DNA of 64,000 bases from Papio anubis. Lineage: Eukaryota; Chordata; Mammalia; Primates; Cercopithecidae. Shown in pieces: positions 23,138 to 35,735 of this stretch. Position 1 is the stretch's first letter. Each line of letters starts with the position of its first letter. The notes beneath the pieces were generated by a model. That model searched no databases. It saw only the letters and a program-made list of their open reading frames with translations, and was not told the DNA's origin. The DNA lies in the NCBI RefSeq assembly GCF_008728515.1, contig NC_044981.1, forward strand, positions 135,037,937 through 135,101,936, given 5' to 3'. A program made the position numbers and the translations under genes.

Positions 23138-23611
23138 GCTGTACCTTTACATTTCCACCAAGAGTGTTCTAGTGTTCCCTTTTCTTCACATCCTTCCCAA
23201 CACTTGTCTTTTGATTTTTTTGGTAATAACCATCCTGACAGGTGTGAGGTGTTATCTCATTGTGGTTATAATTTGCATTTCCTAGTATGTTTTATTGGGA
23301 GAAATGTCTCCTTAAGTCCTTAGTCCATTTTTAATCAGTTTTTTTATATTAACCCTTATCAGGTTTATGATTTGCAAACATTTTCTCTCATTCCATAGTT
23401 CATCTTATTATTTTGTCAATTGTTTCCTTTGTTGTGCAGAAGCTTTTTTAGTTTGATGTAGACCCATTTATTTTTGTTTTCGTCGCCTGTACTTTTGGTG
23501 TCATATACATGAAATAATTGCTAAGACCAATGTCAATAAGCTTTTCTAATATGTTTTATTCTAGGAGTTTTACAACCTCAGGTCTTACATTTATGTCTAG
23601 AAGAATTTTCT

Positions 23612-23922
23612 TTCTTTTTTTTTTTTTCTCCCTCTCTTTTAAGAGACAGGGTCTCACTCTGTTACACAGGATGGAGTGCAGTGGCATGATCATAGCTCAC
23701 TGCAACCTTTAACTCCTGGGTCCAAACGATCCTCCGGGCCTCAGCCGCTAGAGTACCTAGGACTATAGGGATGCACCACCATGCCTGGCTGGTTTTTAAT
23801 TTTTTGTAGCAATAGAGTATTGCTATGTTTCCTTGGCTGTTCTTGAACTCCTAGCCTCAAGTAATCCTCCCACCCAAGCCTCCTAGAGTGCTGGGATTAC
23901 AGACAGAGCCACTATGCTGAGC
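23612..23922 (-). mobile_element. AluJ
   Basis: A minus-strand Alu starts with a T-rich tail and reads through 'agacagggtctcactctgtta', 'ggagtgcagtggcatgatca' and the second monomer. Diagnostic positions and high divergence (for example 'gatcatagctcactgcaacctttaactcc') fit AluJ. It lies at the L1M inversion junction. Confidence 0.85.
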
Positions 23923-24330
23923 TTGGAAGATTTTAAATTGTTAAAATATTCATACTACCAAAAATGAAATATAGATTTAATGTAATACCTATCAAAATTT
24001 CAATGGGAGTTTGTACAGAAATAGAAAAAATAATTCTCAAAGTCATTTGAAACCATGAAGGCCATGAATAGGCAAATCACTATTGAGAAATAATAAAGCT
24101 GGAGGCACCATATTTCCTGATTTCAAAATATATTACAAAACTACAATAATTGAAACAGTATGGTACTGTTATAAAGGCAGACATATAGTCCCATGGAACA
24201 GAATACAAAGCCCAAAAGTAAATCTACACATATATGGTCAATATATCTTTGATAAGGATGACAAGAATACATAATAAGGAAGAATTATCTGTTCAAAAAA
24301 TAGTGTTGAGAAAACTAGAAAGCCATCTGC

Positions 24331-24364
24331 AAAAAAAAAAAAAAAAAAAAAAAAGAGAGAGAGA
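24331..24364 (+). repeat. A24 run followed by (GA)5
   Basis: Twenty-four A are followed by GAGAGAGAGA, inside the inverted L1M segment, where A-rich ORF2 sequence has expanded. Confidence 0.9.
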
Positions 24365-24484
24365 TTCGATATTTAGCTTACACTATACATAAATATTGAC
24401 TCGAATGAGAAACTTAGACAAAAGACTTGATACTGTAAAAAATCATAGGGTTTTCAGTTGGGAAGCTACATAATCTAATTTACA

Positions 24485-25110
24485 TTTCAAAATCATCCCT
24501 TTGGTTACCTTATGAACAACAGATTATGAAGAGATTGGAAGGAAGGAAGGAAGGAAGGAAGGAAGGGGAAGGAGGGAGGGAAGGAGGGAGGGAAGGAAGG
24601 AAGGAAGGAAAGAAGGAAGGAAGGAAGGAAGGGAAAGGGAGAGAGTAAGGGAGGGAAGGAAGAGAAACAACATACAAAATACCTTTTAAATAATGCTGTG
24701 AAGAGGGAGTGGTGACTTGGACAAGGGATGTAGGGATAGATGTGATGAGATGTGGTTACATGCTGGATGTGTTTGAAGACAGAGTCAACATAATTCAGTG
24801 ATGAACATATGTGAGATAAAGTGTTAAGGTTGACTCCAAGGTTATTAACATGTGTAGCTGGAAGAACAAATTTTCCACTTACTATGATGGGGAAGACTGG
24901 TATGGAAATATGTTTGAGGAGAAGTGAATAATTAAGTTTTGGAAATATTAAATTTGAAATTAAACGTTCATACCCTTTGAACACCCAGTTTCACCCCTTG
25001 GAGGGTAGTTGAATATATTCAATTTATATGAGTCCAGTGATTAGGGAAGAGGTTACAGTTAGGGATGTAGATTTTGGTGTCATCAGCCTACATATTTGTG
25101 ACTATGGACC
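24485..25110 (-). mobile_element. Ancient L2-like repeat, second part
   Basis: The blocks 'aaaatcatccctttgg', 'gacttggacaagggatgtag', 'gttgactccaaggttatt' and 'gatggggaagactggtatgg' continue the repeat begun at 21720. The two parts line up across the L1M insertion. A GGAA tract (24537-24662) has expanded within it. Confidence 0.45.
24537..24662 (+). repeat. (GGAA)n polypurine microsatellite
   Basis: About 126 bases are almost pure purine. The run opens with seven uninterrupted GGAA units (24537-24564) and continues as GGGA/GGAA/GAAA variants. GGAA is the ETS core, so tandem arrays can bind ETS-family factors. Confidence 0.95.
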
Positions 25111-26641
25111 GAGCAAACCTCAAAATTTACCTGTGCTATTCTTTGATTAATTTGCTTAACATTTTTGAGAGCATTGTGCTGTGTTCTAAAAGTTTAGTAT
25201 ATGAAATTTTCTTATAATCAAGCCTCTTTATTTAAAAGTATTACTTCATTTCCCTGTATAAATTTATGCTTAAATAACAAACTCCTCCTCTTTACTAATT
25301 AAAATAAAGGAACTCTTCTTGAGTTCTGAAAATACAACAAATTTCTGTATGTAATACACAGCCATTTCAAAATAGAATACCTAATATGACTGTCTTGTAG
25401 TATAATTCTTTCCATACTTCTTGACATGTCTAGCATTGAGTTCTTTTGTGGGTTAATTATTTTGTAAGTTCATAAATTATACATAATACTGCACCAATTA
25501 CCTAAGTATCTGGCTTAAATTACACAATTTTGGATTCAAAAGTCTTGTAAACTTTTATTATAATTCTGATTATGTTACTTGCCCAATAAAGAAACAGATT
25601 CTTTTTCACAAAATGATCCAATAATTCTTTCTTTCATGAGTGATTACCTGTATCACCTATAGTTCATTCATTCTTCTATATACTCTAAACATTTTTGTAT
25701 TAAATTCACACAATTAGAAATCTTGATAGGCATACACATATTTATATAGTTGCCTTCTTGTAAAAGATCTTTTACTTTTTTCAGCTTTAAGGTTACACCT
25801 TTAGCTTACATTAAATCACTTTTTTATCTTTCTGCTATAGGAATTTGACGTTTTGCCTTTCTTTTTTTCATTCAAGATATATTTCATTCAAGAAATAGGC
25901 ATTGGGCACCTATGAGGCATTAGGGCTATTCTTTTACTGTAGTATTAAATATTTATAATATATTTAATACATATGTAACATATGTTACATATATAATATA
26001 TATTTATTATAAGGTAATTGTTAAGGAATGAGTTTTTCATTATTACAAGGTATTTTCATAAATTCTTCCAGTTAAGCCATATTTCTCTAAGAAATTGGTC
26101 TATTTGTGAGTTATGATTAATGTAAGTGTGGAAATTGATTATATATTTCCTCTTTTGGGATACTAGGAAGTTCAGACTCCAATTTACAGTCCAACTCTAT
26201 CAACTGTAAAAGATCTTATGATTTGTTATTTGTATGCTCCCTCCTTTTAAATTACATCTTATTTTTATTTTATTCTTAATTCTTTATTTTTGTAATCTGT
26301 TAATTTTATGTATAATTGTTAACCAGTTCAAATCTCTTTTGTTATGAACATGTATAAGTATATAAACATATATACTGTTATATACATATATGTGTATTTA
26401 TATATAGTATATATCTATGTGTGTGTATATATACACATATATATTTGTAGATGAATGTAATTTATCTATGTATGTATGTATGTACCTATCAATCTATAGA
26501 GAATAATTATTGTCTAAATATTTACTGCCCTTTATTACCTGATCACTCTCTACCAGGTAATTCCTGAAGATAATATTCTTAGCTATACTGATATCAGACT
26601 TGTCTATATGACTTGACTTGGCCAATAAAATGTGACATATG
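25111..26641. other. AT-rich sequence without recognised genes
   Basis: This stretch holds TA-rich low-complexity patches at about 25935-26010 and a TA/TG/TATG array at about 26345-26490. The remainder is AT-rich and unassigned. Confidence 0.55.
26345..26490 (+). repeat. (TA)n/(TG)n/(TATG)n low-complexity block
   Basis: Alternating TATA, TGTG and TATG units with few interruptions mark a composite microsatellite. Confidence 0.85.
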
Positions 26642-26937
26642 GGCCGGGCACGGTGGCTCATGCCCGTACTCCCAGCACTTTGGGAGGCCAAGGCAGGCGG
26701 ATCATGAGGTCAGGAGATTGAGACCATCCTGGCTAACACGGTGAAACCCTGTCACTACTAAAAAATACAAAAAATTAGCCGGGCGTGGTGGCGGGCGCCT
26801 GTAGTCCCAGCTAGTCGGGAAGCTGAGGCAGGAGAATGGTGTGAACCTGGGAGGCGGAGCTTGCAGTGAGCTGAGATAGAGCCACTGCACTCCATCCTGG
26901 GTGACAGAGAGAGACATTGTCTCAAAAAAAAAAAAAA
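26642..26937 (+). mobile_element. Alu (AluY-like)
   Basis: This is a full-length Alu from 'ggccgggcacggtggctca' to a 15-A tail. Markers 'atcatgaggtcaggagattgagaccatcctgg' and 'ggcggagcttgcagtgagc' favour AluY or late AluS. The flanks share TGACATAT (26633-26640 and 26939-26946). It is one of the youngest elements here. Confidence 0.9.
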
Positions 26938-27199
26938 ATGACATATTTTACATATATCACTTTCACTTACATACTTATATTTGTAAATATATTTCTACAT
27001 CTATAGCTATCTGCCATTTATCTATGCATGAGTGAATTAAATTCTTTTTACATATAAAGTACTTAAATATATTAGTATCTCTAGAGATTATCACATTTTA
27101 AGTACATTTTTGTCTATTCAAGAAAAAATTTGTATATTATCCATGGCTTAGATATATTGTCAGTACTTCAACAATACTTGCAGAAATCCGTGGCATAAT

Positions 27200-27392
27200 A
27201 CACTGTAGATTATGACTAATATCGCCACGAGCCACCCGGGGCTTTTAAAATTTAAATTAGCAAAAATTAAAATTTTATTTACTTATTTGACCTAGTCACA
27301 TTTAAAGAGTTTAATGACCACATGTGGCTAGCGTAATGGAGAACACAGATATAGAACATTTTTATCACCAGAGAAAGTTCTATTGAAAAACT
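27200..27392 (-). mobile_element. MER5A-type hAT DNA transposon
   Basis: The blocks 'gaccacatgtggctagcgtaatgg', 'acacagatatagaacatt' and 'gagaaagttctattg' are the signature end of MER5A read in reverse. The AT-rich middle and about 190-bp length fit the family. Confidence 0.75.
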
Positions 27393-28346
27393 TTATTATG
27401 GAATAAAAGAATTGTTTTTTTTTTTACCAGAAGTGCAGATATTTTTGCTTTTCTACTTTTTTTCTAAAATAAGGAGATTTTTTAATGTACGATACTAATT
27501 TATTATTGTTGCCACAAAATCACAAATTGACAGAAACGTTCTAATGAGAAAATACATAAATTGAAAAGTCATAAGTTGCCCATTGATCGGAAAAAAAATC
27601 CCAGATTAATTGTGGTAGCATTTTTTTATTAGGATATAAATAATTGGATGGCAAACTAGTTGCATTTTGGAGTTCAAATTGACATTACTGCAGCCTCGTA
27701 AAAGCTAAGCAATGAACTACTCTGATGAAACTCACTTTTGGAATTAATTTGACCTGCATATTAAAATGCTAGAAAGACGTAATCTCTCTAGGCTGTATTT
27801 CTTCAGCTAAGTACAGTAGCTGTCATATTTGTAAACAGCTAATAATTAGTGAAAAGTAATAGATGATGCAGTTGAGTGACAGAGGACTTAGAGGAAAGAA
27901 ACAAAAGCTTCAGTTCAAAGTGCCAAAATGGTTTCTGTAATGGTTTTTTACATTGATCATTTTCATCACTTTATGTTTATTATTATCTTATCAAAAGTAG
28001 CCATTAGAGGAAACAGGTATACAGCCACCTTGAATAAAACTGAATTTGGTCATGGAAGCATTCTGTTAGAGACTATCATACAAACTATTGTTTCCATCTT
28101 TTGTGCTGCTGCAAAAAAAGTGAAATTGATTAGAAATGACATTAGGTATAGTAAAATTGACCCGTGATTTCATAGTTGCATTTGTGGCATTGATCTACAG
28201 ATTAAGGAGATGTTTGTGTTCTACCTTTTTTTATCCTACAGCCTTGTATAATTATACTTGTAATATAATGAGTACTTACTTGCATACCAATACTTCTACA
28301 TGTAGATTTTTAGAAAATTAAACAGTGCTACAATAAAATTTCTGGG
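27393..28346. other. Unassigned sequence
   Basis: An 11-T run lies at about 27416-27426. I recognise no gene or repeat. The small open frames at 27928-28321 show no domain or splice support. Confidence 0.45.
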
Positions 28347-28664
28347 TTTTTTTTGTTTGTTTGTTTTTGTTTTTGTTTTTGTTTTTTTTAGATGGAGTCT
28401 CACTCTGTGGCCCAGGCTGGAGTGCAGTGGTGTGCTCTCAGCTAACTGCCATTTCCACCTCCCGGGTTCAAGCAATTCTTCTTTCTCAGTTTCCTGAGTA
28501 GCTAGGACTACAGCCATGCACCACCATGCCAGGCTAATTTTTGTATTTTTAGTAGAGACAGGGTTTCACAATTTTGGCCAGGCTGGTCTTGAACTCCTGA
28601 CCTCAAGTGATCTGCCCGCCTCCCAAAGTGCTGATATTACAAGTGTGAGCCACTGCGCTCAACT
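28347..28664 (-). mobile_element. Alu (AluS/J type)
   Basis: A minus-strand Alu whose tail has become (TTTTG)n (28347-28391). Both monomers are present, from 'gatggagtctcactctg' to 'gtgagccactgcgc'. Confidence 0.88.
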
Positions 28665-30294
28665 GTAATTCCTAATTTTTTAAAGACCATGATGATAAAC
28701 CTTTTTTTATGAAAACAAAAAGATTGCTTAATGACACACTTAGATTACATGGATCCTCTTTTGTGCTTGAATGGATTAGGGTTGAATATTAATTGCTAAA
28801 GTATGGAGAATGAGAATGTTGCTATTTTCTACTGTTACTTTAATTGTGCAAAATGTTTATAAAACACTGAATTAAAACTTATAGTAAGTCGATAGCAAAC
28901 TAAAAAGAATCTTTAAAAATGATGCCTTGATATGCCAGATGGTTACTTCAAGCATTCTGTAGGGTAATTTAAAAAAATGTATATTTTGGATCAAAATGTG
29001 AAACGTTAAGCATTTTATTGGAAGCTTCACAATTCTTGTTCATTGACTTTTCTGTTGTTTTCTCAGTAGAAATCCAAAGCTTCTTTAGGTTGGGAAGCCA
29101 AACTAACCAGTCCCCAACAAGAACTTCTAATTTAAAAGTATTTAAGTATTTTTTAAATTTAGGGATTCAATACCAAAAAGGGGTGTAGCCACCAATTTTG
29201 TCTTCAAATCTAATCGATGATAATGACACTAAAGCTAGATATAGTGCAAGAGCATTATATTATTTTGGAACACGTGTTTCTGTAGATGCTGGCAGTTTTC
29301 AAAAAAGGATGTCTTGCATACAGCAGACCAAGATTTTTATTTAAAGAATTTACCCTAATAATGAGATGCCAAATAGTTTTTAAAGGAGGGTTTAAAACAA
29401 AAAAAAAAGAATGAATGAATGTGACAGAGCTTTATGCTAATTCTTGCCTGATTTCTTGGGAAGGTTCTCCAATGAGTTGCAATAATTTCTAGAAATTCCA
29501 CCTTCCATACATATTCTGTGTGAATATTATGAATATCCATTAAATGATCAACAGGTAATTTATAGACAGTTAACTAATTTGAACCATTGCTACCATTCAC
29601 GCTTTGCTCATCTGTTTTTATTGTCTCCATTGCTCTCCCCAAATCTCTTTGTAGTCTGATACCCAGAATACATTTGCTGTCCCTCTTTTTCCTTATATAA
29701 ACTCCTCTTTTTTATACCTCTATCATGACTCTTAGGGTTATTTTCTCATTAATTTAAGGCAATTCCTGAACAACTATTATTAGTTTGAAGATGAGCACAT
29801 GATCCAAGTTTGCCCTGTGAGACCGAATGGAGAAAATTGTATTATTTCATCGAAAGAGAGTTTCCCTGTGTTCCAGTGTATATGAACAAAGAAGCATTTT
29901 GCTCAGTTGTTTCTGGTAGCAGTTTTGTGACGATGAGAGGAATTGACCAATGGACAAAACTGGCATGCCAAGAATGGCAGAGTGGTGAGAGAGTAAGAAT
30001 CTGGGTCCATCACAGCAGCATCAGGCCACAGCAGCCTGAGTTTCAACTGTATACACATTTCACAATTTTACCATGAGGATTATGTACTAAATATGAGTTA
30101 GTTTGAAAATAATATTTGTATTAAAACTCAGTTACATTAAAGCAACTGTTGTGGAAGAGGCTGGGTTGAGAATGCTTTGTAGAAAAATTCTCCAAAAGCC
30201 CTTTATCCAAATGTAGAAATGCAACCCTTTTGTAAGTTGTGACTACTTGTATACCATATGTTTTTCAAAGCACTTAAAACGTGAGATAAATATT
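28665..30294. other. Unassigned sequence
   Basis: No gene was recognised. An 88-codon open frame at 29810-30076 has no start context, splice support or known domain, and the stretch may be an old unclassified repeat. Confidence 0.45.
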
Positions 30295-33200
30295 AAGCAA
30301 CTTTTTTGAGATAACAATTTATCGAGGTATGATTGACATGTAAAAATCTGCACATATTCAATGTATACAACTCAATGAGTTGAGGATAAGTATAAAACCA
30401 TAAAACCATCACCACCATTAAGGCCATAGATATATATTTGTCACTTCCCAAAGTTCCTTCTGGCCTCTTTATTATTATTATCATAATCATCATCATCATC
30501 ATTTATTGTTGTTATTATTATTATAAGATCTATCCTTTTAGAAATTTTTAAGTATAAGAATACAGTGTTGTTAGCTATAGACACTATGCTGTACAGTAGA
30601 CCTTCAGAACATAACTTGCAAAATGAACCTTTGTACCCTTTGACCATTGCCTCCCCACTTCACCCTCCCATCAGCCCCTGGCAATCAACATTCTATTATA
30701 GTCTATATTCTATTATATTCCAAAACATGTATGTTAAGATGTTTTGTTAACAGCTTTGTTTTTCTTTTTCAAGATTGATTTAGCTATTCAGGGTCATTTG
30801 TGCTTCCATATAAATTTTAGGATTGCTTTTTTTTCTATTTCTGTGACAACTTTCTTCTATTTCTTCTAATACATGAATGTAGACATCTTTTAATTTATTT
30901 TTGTCTTCATCAATTTATTTCAATAATGCTTTATAGATTTTAGTGTACAGATCTTTCACATACTTGATTAATTTTATTCTTAAGTATTTTTATTATTTTT
31001 GGTGCTATTGTAAGAGGAATTGTTTTATTAATTTCTATTTCAGAAAGTTCATTGCTAGTGTATAGAAATGAGACTGATTTTCGTATGTTGATTTTGTATC
31101 CACATATTTACTGAACTTTTTTACTATTTCTAACAATGTTTTACTGGAGTCTTTACAGTCCCTGCTCTTGATCTTAGAAGAAAAGCTTTCAGCTTTTTAC
31201 CCTTGAGTATCTCAGATGTTGGCTGTGGGCTTGTCATATGTGATCTGTATTATATTGAGGTATGTTGCTTTTACACCTAATAAATTAGTTTTTTTTTTTT
31301 TATCATGATGGGAAGTTAGATTTTGGCAAATGCTTTTCTGAATCTATGGAGATGATTATGTGATTGTTAATCATCATTCCATTCATGTGGTATATCATAT
31401 TTATTGATTTGCATATGTTGAACCATCCTTGCATTCCAGGGGAAAATCTTGCTCATAGTGAAGGATTTTAAAAATGTTATTGAATTCAGTTTGCTAATAT
31501 TTTGTTGAGAATTTTGCATTTATCAGGTATATTGGCCTGTGCTTTTCTATTTTTTGGGTCCTTGTCTGACTTTGGTAACAGAGTAATACTGGTCTTGTAA
31601 AATAAGTTTGAAAATATTTATTCCTCTTTAATTTTTTAGAAGAGTTTGGGAAAAATTGGTGTTAATTTTTCTTTAAATGTTTGGTAGAATTCACCAGTAA
31701 AGCCATCAGGTCCTAGACTTTTCTTTGTTGAGAGGTTTTGATTACTAATTCAATGTTCTTACTCGTAATTGGTTGGCTCAAGTTTTCTATTTTCTTCATG
31801 ATTGGGTCTTGGTAGTTTGTATGTTTCTAGGAGGGCAACCATACATTCGCTGTTTCTAGGAATAAATCTTTCTTCTTGGTTTACCAATATGTTGGTGTAT
31901 ATTTGTTCATCATAGTCCATTGTGATCTTTTGTATTTCTGTGGTATCACTTGTAATGCTCTCTCTTTAATTTATATTTATTTTTATTTGAGTCTTCTTTT
32001 TTCTTAGTTACTCTAGCTAAAGGTTTGCTAATTTTGACTATTTTTCTAAAACAAAAACAAAAAAACCTCTTAGCTTCATTACTCTTTCCTACTTTTTTAG
32101 TCTCTATTTTATTTATTTCTGTTCTAATTCATTTCCTCCCCTCTGTTAATTTTGGGCTTATCTTATTCTTCTTTTCTGGTTCCTCAAGGTATAAATTTAG
32201 GTTGTATACTCAAATCTTTCTCTCTTTTTTTAATATAGGTATTTACTGTGGTAACTTTTCCTTTTAGAACGACTTTTGCTGCATCCTATAAGTTTGGATA
32301 TGTTATATTTTCATTTTTGTTTGTCCCAAGACACGTTTTGATATCCCTTTTAATTTATTTTCTTACCTATTGGTGATTCAATAGTGGTGCATTTAATTTT
32401 CTTCTTGTTTCTAATTTCATACCATTGTGATTTAAAAAGATACCTGATATGATGTCAGTCTTCTTAAATTTATTATGACTTGTTTTGTGGTCTAGGATAT
32501 GACCTGTTTTGGAGAATGATACATGTATGATTGTGAAAAATACACATTCTGCTGCTGTTGGATGGAAGGTTCTGAATATTACTGTTAGATCCTTTTGGTC
32601 TATAGTTGTTTCAGTTCACTATTCTCTTATTGATTTTCTGGCTGGATAATAAATTCATTGTTGAAGGTGTAGTATTGGAGTCCCCTACCATTAGTGTATT
32701 GCTGTGTATTTAGCCCTTCAGTTCTGTTAGTATTTGTTTTATATAGTTAGGTGCTCAGATGTTGGGTGCATATATATTTACAATTGTTATAATCTCTCAA
32801 TAAATTTACACTTTTATTTTTATTGATGGTCTTCTTTGTCTCCTGTGATAATTTTTGACCTGAAGTCTAATTTGTCTCATATAAAGTATTGCCACCACTT
32901 CTACATTCTTTTGGTTACTGTTTGCAAGGAATATCTTTCTTTGATTACTACGCTTTGTCCTTAAAGCTGAAGTGAGTTCTTCTGTTCCTTTCATCTGTCT
33001 TTCTTTGTGATTATTTTTATAGTGAGATGCTTTCCTTCCTTTCTCTTTATTTTTTTTGCATCTGCTAAAGGTTTTTCTTTGTTATTACTGTGAGACTTAC
33101 ATAAAAGATCTTGTAGTTATAACAGTCTATTTTAAGCTGATAACAATGAACTATGATCACAAAGAAAACCTCTACAATTTTACTTCTTGCCCTGACACAC

Positions 33201-33715
33201 ATTTTGTTGCTGGTATCACTGTTTATGACTTTCATTCTGTGTTTCTATTAACAATTTATTATAGCTATAGTTACTTTCAATCCTTTTGTTTTTTAACTTT
33301 TATACAAGAGTTAAAAGTTATTTATGTACCTCCACTGTAACATAAGTATTTTAGACTTGACTATACCCTTACCTTTACCAGTGAGTTTCATACTGTCATC
33401 TTTTCATGTTGCTAATTAGCATTCTTTCATTTCACCTCGAATACTTCCCTCCAGTACGTCTTGTAAGCTCGAGAGATAATAAGATCTTTCAACTTTGTTT
33501 GCCTGGGAAAGTATTTCCTTTTTTCCTGAAGGGCAGCTTTGCCTGGTGAAGTATTCTTGGCTAACAATTTTTTCAGCACTTTGAATATGTAATCTTATTC
33601 TCCTGGCCTGTAGGGTTTCTGCTAAGAAATCCACTGATGGTCTTATGAATGTTCTTTTATATGTCACAAGGATTTTCTCTTGTTTAAGCAGCTTCTTTAT
33701 TCTAGTTTAATGTTC
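30295..33715 (-). mobile_element. Old L1M, minus strand, internally deleted
   Basis: The 3' UTR-like part (30295-30740) includes 'gttagctatagacactatgctgtacag' blocks. It is followed at about 30760 directly by reverse-transcriptase-region sequence, so the 3' half of ORF2 is missing. The sequence then continues through the palm and endonuclease regions to ORF1/intergenic-like sequence near 33715. All frames are broken. It is more diverged than the L1PA copy at 991-3033. Confidence 0.75.
30465..30525 (+). repeat. (ATT)n/(ATC)n microsatellite
   Basis: Tandem ATT units shift to ATC and back to ATT within the L1M 3' UTR. This produces spurious poly-Asp/Asn and poly-Met/Ile frames. Confidence 0.9.
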
Positions 33716-34090
33716 TCATAAATTTTATTAACTTAAAATTGCATCAGCAACTATGTAGTCAATGTTAGAATAAGCAGATTTTTCCTGTCTTAAACCAGAT
33801 AAAAAGATCTAGTTTGACTATGTTTTGTGCCACTGTTATGGAAATCCAAATACATAGCTTTACTAAAATAATAGCTCTTGTATTGATAATGCATTGACTT
33901 CCTGGCTTCAAATTTATGATCAGGCATGAATTAAACTGTGCCTATAATTAGTAAGTTGGTTTGTGTTTTCTTTTTTCTTTTTCAAATTGATCTTATAAAA
34001 TATTATATGAGGTATGTATAAAAATAAATAAAATCAGTGCTTGTAATGTCTATATGAGGGGACACTTTACTTATAGGCCAAGACTATTAA
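33716..34090. other. Unassigned sequence
   Basis: Nothing recognised. A short A-run lies at 34089-34104. Confidence 0.45.
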
Positions 34091-34157
34091 AAAAAAAAAA
34101 AAAAGAAAGAAAACATGCCTGACTCAATAAAATGAAATACAAGCCATATCATTTTCT

Positions 34158-34531
34158 TGTTTTTTGTTTTTTTTTTGTTTTTTTTTTTTTGCACTCAAGG
34201 GAAAATATCTTTTCTCAGCCACAGATGACCAGAATATGTTATTAATTAGAGTAGAAATATCAGTAATTTTTCTCACTTCTGTAAGGATAGCCTTCTCATT
34301 ACAACCTTGGTCCAATAAACTTAGTTGATTGAGATCTGGACAGAGGTGTGATAATACCTCCATAATAACAATGATTGTAATGAATCCATTAACATTAACT
34401 GTTAAAGCATGTCTGATAAGCCTTTCTAATTGATCTAGGATGCAGTATCCCCATTCTATACAGAAATGAGCAGTGGTTAGGAATGACTTTTCATTAATGC
34501 CTGAGAAAAGATTAAACAAAGTGCCTGCCTA
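34158..34531 (-). pseudogene. Unrecognised exon-like open stretch followed by poly(A)
   Basis: On the minus strand about 113 codons are open before the A-rich tail, with varied amino-acid composition (for example ILDQLERLIRHAL and VIMEVLSHLCPDLNQLSLL) that does not look like repeat translation. The frame opens after a TAG near 34529-34531. It is preceded by TTTAATCTTTTCTCAG, a good splice-acceptor look-alike ending at about 34503. There is no stop before an A-rich tract (34158-34190 on +), into which the frame runs. It could be a 5'-truncated retrocopy, a fragment of an old repeat or chance. I do not recognise the protein. Confidence 0.3.
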
Positions 34532-35644
34532 TTAATACCTTGTTCTACTCAAAACTCCAAATCTACTCCTATATTCTATAAAACTCATGACGTGGTGTTT
34601 TTGTGGTCAATGGAGCTAGCAGTAATTCTGTATGATGTATTTTGCTCTAATAAACTTTCAGTTCAGCTATATGTCCAGAGTATAAGGCCTGTTTTATGGC
34701 TTAAACTTCATCTTCAATCTAGTAGGGTTCAGAAACACTTAACCCTATGATCCAGTAATGCTTTGTCAGGGTCTTGTAGAATAAGATTATTTAATTGGGG
34801 TCTTCACCACCTTTCACAAATTCTTTAAAAAGTCACTGGCCCTGTCATAGCATCTATTTCTGACTTACCTGTAAGTTTACTGTTACATTAGGGATGCCAC
34901 ATCCTATGAAGGCATATAGCACACACAGCAAAAATGGTAAGGGAGAAATGAAAATGCGATAGAACATTTTAAAAAATAGATATGACCATTCCTCTCTGCT
35001 CCAAATGTTCTTTCAAAATAAGCTGCTGATGTACAACACTGCATATCTGGTTTCATGAAGACTTTCCTTCCCCACTAACTCGACATAGAAAACATCAATC
35101 CTGGAGTTTTAATAAACATTGAGCTCAGTTGCTTTGCTTACATTCAGTTAATCACCACATATCTTTATGCTCTTGTCAGCTTTGAAAAATGTATACAAAG
35201 GAAGTTATACTCTGAAGGCTACAGCCATAACAATAAGAGGCTTTTTAAAATAAAAGAAAAATAGCTTTCACCATACAAAGAGCTCTAGATCCAAAAGGCA
35301 TAATATCCTCATGGCTGGGTCAAGTTTTACTATGAGATTTTTGCCAAAGGCAATGTTCTGGCATACAAAATTGTTATAGAGGCCATACATGAAGAATTGT
35401 GGGAAGTTAAACTGAATGGAACCTTATCCTACTTAAGTTTGTCTTATCCCACTCCCTCATTTATAGATATACTGTGAATTCCTGACACACTGTCTAATCT
35501 AATATCAATAAAAGTTCAGAGTGGGACTGAGATGGGTGCTTACATCCAGGGCTGCTTTCACTATTAAATAATTTGAAGTGTGGATATCAGATTTTAACTC
35601 AATAAAGCATCTAAATAGTATATAATTATATTATTATAGGTTAA
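34532..35644. other. Unassigned sequence
   Basis: No gene recognised. A TATA-like TCTATAAAA near 34579 and AATAAA near 34650 resemble LTR signals, but no boundaries could be drawn. Confidence 0.4.
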
Positions 35645-35735
35645 TCTGGAAATTGAGTTTCTGAGAGATTGTAACTTTCTCAAGGTTTTGTAGTAGTGGT
35701 AACAGAACTGAGATTAAAAACTTTAAAGTCTTGGT
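35645..35735 (-). mobile_element. MIR SINE fragment
   Basis: 'ggaaattgagtttctgagagattgtaactttctcaaggtt..aacagaactgagatt' follows the complement of the MIR core (AGAGAGGTTAAGTAACTTGCCCAAGGTCA...). Confidence 0.6.

Larger units (their letters stand above)
21982..24460 (-). mobile_element. L1M insertion with inverted 5' segment
   Basis: A minus-strand L1 3' end starts at a T-rich tail (21982-22009). It runs through 3' UTR and ORF2 C-terminal sequence to about 23605, apart from the LTR at 22601-23137. From about 23926 to 24460 the sequence is ORF2 in plus orientation. It covers coordinates immediately upstream and slightly overlaps the end of the minus part around the 'gacttaaatgtaagacc' block. 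This geometry is that of a 5' inversion by twin priming. An AluJ now sits exactly at the inversion junction. Confidence 0.75.

Noticed and set aside
24505..24984. 159-codon minus frame with LPSFLPSF repeats
   Set aside because: Produced by the GGAA array and flanking old repeat. No domain.
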